Below are positions 60,909 through 64,000 of a stretch of DNA of 64,000 nt, piece after piece. The stretch's first letter is position 1, and each line of letters begins with the position of its first letter. Origin of the DNA: Poriferisodalis sp965208895 (GTDB lineage: Bacteria > Actinomycetota > Acidimicrobiia > Acidimicrobiales > Poriferisodalaceae). The position numbers and the translations under genes are program-made. The notes below the pieces were generated by a model. The model saw only the letters and a list, made by a program, of their open reading frames with translations, was not told where the DNA came from and did not search any database. Where the stretch lies: assembly GCF_965208895.1 (NCBI RefSeq), contig NZ_OZ242363.1, positions 496,001 to 560,000 on the forward strand, in the 5' to 3' direction.

Positions 60909-63900
60909 ATGACAGGCGCCCGCGCCCGGCTTGCGGCCGACATCGGCGGCACATTTACCGACATCGCACTCGAGGTGGTCGGCGGCGGCGCTCCGGTCCT
61001 TCACACCACCAAGGTGCTCACTACCGCTGACGCGCCCGCCGATGGGGTGCTCGACGGCGTCCGCAGCGTTCTTCGCGAGGCAAACGTTGTTCCTGGCGAT
61101 GTCGAGGTGTTCATTCACGGCACAACGCTCGCCACCAACGCCCTCATCGAGCGTCGCGGCGCCCGCACCGCACTGCTCACAACTCAAGGCATCCGCGATT
61201 CGGTCGAGATGGCGCACGAGAACCGGTTCGAGCAGTACGACCTGTACATGCGCCGGCCGGAACCGCTCGTGCCGCGCAACCGGCGCGTCGGCATTCCAGA
61301 GCGGCTCGCCGCCGATGGCACGGTGTTGATGCCGTTGGACGAAGGCGCCGTGCGGGCCGCTGCGTCTTCGCTGGCCGCCGATGGCGTCACCAGCGTTGCC
61401 GTCGGCTACCTGCACTCGTACCTCGACGCCCGACACGAACAGCTCACCGCCGAGATCCTGGCCGATTGCTGGCCTGAGGCGACCGTCACCCTGTCCAGCG
61501 AGGTTTGTCCGGAGATTCGCGAGTACGAACGCTTCTCCACTGCGTGTGCGAATGCCTACATCGCACCGCTCATGCGGCGCTATCTGACCGATCTGGACGC
61601 GCGGCTGGCGGCCCTGGGCTTGGGCTGCGAGATGTTTCTCATGACCTCCGGCGGCGGGCTCGGCACGCTTGACGAGGCGCTGCGCTTCCCTGTCCGGCTG
61701 ATCGAGAGCGGCCCTGCCGGCGGCGCATTGCTGGCGTCGCAGATCGCCCGCGGCCTCGACTGCGAACGGGCCCTCAGCTTCGACATGGGCGGCACGACCG
61801 CCAAGCTGTGCATCGTCGAGGGTGGCCATCCCCGTACGAACCGGGAATTCGAGGTGGGCCGCGAGTACCGCTTCCTGGCGGGCAGCGGGCTCCCGTTGCG
61901 ACTGCCGGTGATCGAGATGGTCGAGATCGGTGCCGGTGGCGGTTCGATCGCCAGCCTGGATGCGCTCGGGCGCATCAGCGTCGGGCCGGCCAGCGCCGGC
62001 TCCGAGCCAGGGCCCGCTGCCTATGGGCGCGGCGGCGTCGAGCCCACGGTGACCGACGCCGACGCGGTGCTGGGCAGACTGCTGCCGGAGCGATTCGCCG
62101 GCGGGACGATGACGTTCGATATCGATGCCGCCGCCAAGGCTGTCACCACCTCGTTGGCGGAACCGTCAGGCCTGCAGACGACCGTTTCTGCCATCGGCAT
62201 TGCCGAGGTCGTCGACGAGAACATGTCGAATGCCGGACGCGTCCACGCGGCCGACCAGGGCAGCGATATCAGCCGCGGCACGCTGATCGCTTTCGGCGGC
62301 GCGGCACCGTTGCACGCTGCCCGAGTAGCGGCCAAGCTCGGCATCGACGACATCGTGGTGCCTGCGGGGGCCGGCGTGGGATCGGCCATCGGTTTCTTGA
62401 GAGCGCCGGTATCCCATGAGTCGGTGCGGACTCGCCACGCCCGCGTGAGCGAGCTGACAGTGGCGAACCTGGCCGAACTCCTCGGCGAGATGTCGGCAGA
62501 GGCCAACGCAATCGTCCACGCTGCGGCTCCCGACGCACAGACCGCCACACACGTACGCGCCCTCATGCGCTACCGCGGTCAGGGTCACGAGATCACCGTC
62601 GAGATTGACGCGGCAGCGCTGCTGCACGACGACCTCGACAGCCCGATCGATGGCGAGGTGCGCAGCCAGCTTCGCACTGCGTTCACGAAGGCTTACCAGC
62701 AGCTCTACACGCGCCACATCGGCAACCTCGAGATCGAGGTGCTCAGCTGGCTGCTCGAGGTCCGCACTCCGGGGCCCGAAGTCGCCTCGCTGCACCGCGA
62801 AGTCGCCGACGAGCCGGTCCACTCCCCCACGACCACGCTCGTGACCGACACCGCCACTGGGCGGGCAGTCGCCCACGCAGTGTTCGAGCGCGATTCCCTG
62901 ACCGAGGGCGCGTGGCTCGTCGGCCCCGCGCTGATCACCGAAGACCAGACGACGACGGTGGTGCCTCCCGGAGGCGTGGCCACGGTCATGGCGGGCGGGC
63001 ATCTGCGGCTCACCGGCGGCACGGCACCCAGCGGTGCCCGCCAGATCGCCGACGTCGAAACCGCACCGATGGGTGCGAGCCACGTCGAGGCCGAGCTCGA
63101 TGCGGTTCGGCTCGGCGTGCAGTGGAACCGCCTCATCTCGGTGACCGAAGAGCAGGCGCGGGCGCTGGTGCGAGCAGCCTTCAGCACGTCGACCCGCGAG
63201 GCCGGCGACCTGTCCGCTGGCATCTTCGATCCGCAGGGGCGGATGCTCGCCCAATCGGTGACCGGCACGCCCGGCCATGTGAACTCCATGGCGTACTCGG
63301 TGCTGCACTTCCTGGACCGCTTCCCCGCTTCGCAGATGCGCCCCGGCGACATCTTCCTCACCAACGATCCGTGGAAGGGCACCGGCCACCTGTTCGACAT
63401 CGTGGTGGTCACGCCGGCGTTCCTGCGGGGCGAGCTGGTTGCGCTGTTCGCCTGCACCAGCCATGTCGTCGACATCGGCGGAGCCGGTTTCACCACCGAC
63501 TCCAAAGAGGTGTACCACGAGGGCCTGTACCTGCCGATACTGAAGTTCGCCACCGACGGCGTGTTCGATCCGAACGTGGTGGCGATCATCGAGGCCAACG
63601 TGCGAGACCCGGTCCAGGTCATCGGTGACATCCACTCACTGGCTGCTTGCAATGAGACCGGCGCTGCGCGTCTGGTCACGATGATGGACGAGTACGCCAT
63701 GGCTGATCTGGATGAACTGGCCAGTCACATCATCTCGTCGTCGCGCCGGGCCATGCTCGACGCCATCGGCGAGCTGCCGAGCGGGAACTGGAGCTCGACG
63801 ATGCGGGTAGACGGCATCGAGGAGCCGATCGACATCGTGTGCGCCCTGACGCTCACCAAGGACGGCATTGAGGTCGACTTCGCAGGAACTGGACCCCAAT

Positions 63901-64000
63901 CGAGCTGGGGCATCAACGTGCCGATGGCCTACACCGATGCGTATACGTCGTTCGGGGTGCGGTGCATCATCGGCCCGGACATCCCGAACAACACGGGCTC
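60909..64000 (+). CDS. Hydantoinase/5-oxoprolinase-type fused HyuA-HyuB, 3' partial
   Basis: ATG 60909 opens a frame still open at the window end (over 1,030 codons). The HyuA part starts AADIGGTFTDIALEVVGGGA (phosphate-binding), with FIHGTTLATNALIERRGART, MTSGGGLGTLDEALRFPVRL, SFDMGGTTAKLCIVEGG and AFGGAAPLHAARVAAKLGI. Around residue 710-730 it passes without a stop into HyuB: FSTSTREAGDLSAGIFDPQG, QSVTGTPGHVNSMAYSVLHF, FLTNDPWKGTGHLFDIVVVT and TSHVVDIGGAGF. Eukaryotic 5-oxoprolinase is fused the same way; in bacteria the parts are usually separate. It should carry out ATP-dependent opening of a cyclic amide (oxoproline, hydantoin or similar). Confidence 0.92.
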   Translation, partial: MTGARARLAADIGGTFTDIALEVVGGGAPVLHTTKVLTTADAPADGVLDGVRSVLREANVVPGDVEVFIHGTTLATNALIERRGARTALLTTQGIRDSVEMAHENRFEQYDLYMRRPEPLVPRNRRVGIPERLAADGTVLMPLDEGAVRAAASSLAADGVTSVAVGYLHSYLDARHEQLTAEILADCWPEATVTLSSEVCPEIREYERFSTACANAYIAPLMRRYLTDLDARLAALGLGCEMFLMTSGGGLGTLDEALRFPVRLIESGPAGGALLASQIARGLDCERALSFDMGGTTAKLCIVEGGHPRTNREFEVGREYRFLAGSGLPLRLPVIEMVEIGAGGGSIASLDALGRISVGPASAGSEPGPAAYGRGGVEPTVTDADAVLGRLLPERFAGGTMTFDIDAAAKAVTTSLAEPSGLQTTVSAIGIAEVVDENMSNAGRVHAADQGSDISRGTLIAFGGAAPLHAARVAAKLGIDDIVVPAGAGVGSAIGFLRAPVSHESVRTRHARVSELTVANLAELLGEMSAEANAIVHAAAPDAQTATHVRALMRYRGQGHEITVEIDAAALLHDDLDSPIDGEVRSQLRTAFTKAYQQLYTRHIGNLEIEVLSWLLEVRTPGPEVASLHREVADEPVHSPTTTLVTDTATGRAVAHAVFERDSLTEGAWLVGPALITEDQTTTVVPPGGVATVMAGGHLRLTGGTAPSGARQIADVETAPMGASHVEAELDAVRLGVQWNRLISVTEEQARALVRAAFSTSTREAGDLSAGIFDPQGRMLAQSVTGTPGHVNSMAYSVLHFLDRFPASQMRPGDIFLTNDPWKGTGHLFDIVVVTPAFLRGELVALFACTSHVVDIGGAGFTTDSKEVYHEGLYLPILKFATDGVFDPNVVAIIEANVRDPVQVIGDIHSLAACNETGAARLVTMMDEYAMADLDELASHIISSSRRAMLDAIGELPSGNWSSTMRVDGIEEPIDIVCALTLTKDGIEVDFAGTGPQSSWGINVPMAYTDAYTSFGVRCIIGPDIPNNTG

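Overview
The window is GC-rich, dense DNA from an actinomycete-like bacterium. The evidence is a luciferase-like F420-type oxidoreductase, a mycothiol-type DsbA relative, two CaiB/BaiF CoA-transferase loci, EHN-type epoxide hydrolase, frequent GTG/TTG starts and many 4-nt stop/start overlaps. An uncultured Acidimicrobiia-like lineage would fit, but that placement is a guess. Several genes are broken by single-base frameshifts or internal deletions, so either genome decay or indel errors in the assembly must be kept in mind.

Layout. 1-1820: end of a phosphotransferase, an LLM oxidoreductase, a PNPOx-like protein and tRNA-Ala(GGC). 1838-12020: a genomic island integrated at the 3' end of that tRNA, bounded by an imperfect ~30-bp direct repeat. 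It holds an intact IS1182-family IS, a disabled P4-type integrase, an IS1182-derived MITE, an exported pentapeptide-repeat protein with a small membrane protein, two near-identical AlpA-like excisionase genes, and a second, damaged copy of the cargo invaded by IS256- and IS110-type elements. 12135-18319: a catabolic cluster with a Rieske oxygenase, an M29/NicX-like enzyme, decayed xanthine-dehydrogenase-type subunits, a truncated CoA transferase and a VOC protein. 18362-24030: ung, an APH-like kinase, an aromatic amino-acid decarboxylase, a HisC-type aminotransferase and a polysaccharide deacetylase. 24195-24724: a small HicA-like two-gene module. 24855-38524: acyl-CoA/hydrolase metabolism (double CaiB/BaiF protein, epoxide hydrolase, acyl-CoA ligase, crotonase, three hydrolases) plus an MFS exporter with an HxlR regulator.

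38697-42319: the most intriguing locus. A GHKL-type ATPase is followed by a large protein with two phosphoribosyltransferase-like PRPP loops and a Cys cluster; I know of no described system with this pairing. 42430-46625: a molybdopterin oxidoreductase with a fused ferredoxin/NrfD membrane partner. 46772-52166: a glycine-betaine/proline-type ABC importer (ATPase, permease with a large unusual C-terminal extension, lipoprotein with an acidic repeat). 52270-59065: SDR, AAA/DUF4143 ATPase, hydrolases, amidohydrolase, quinone oxidoreductase. 59130-60324: another exported acidic-linker protein plus small membrane protein, echoing the island cargo. 60350-64000: ribH and a fused HyuA-HyuB oxoprolinase-type enzyme running off the end.

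A ~60-115-bp dispersed repeat occurs at four intergenic sites, and three unrelated loci carry 15-bp tandem repeats encoding pentapeptides.
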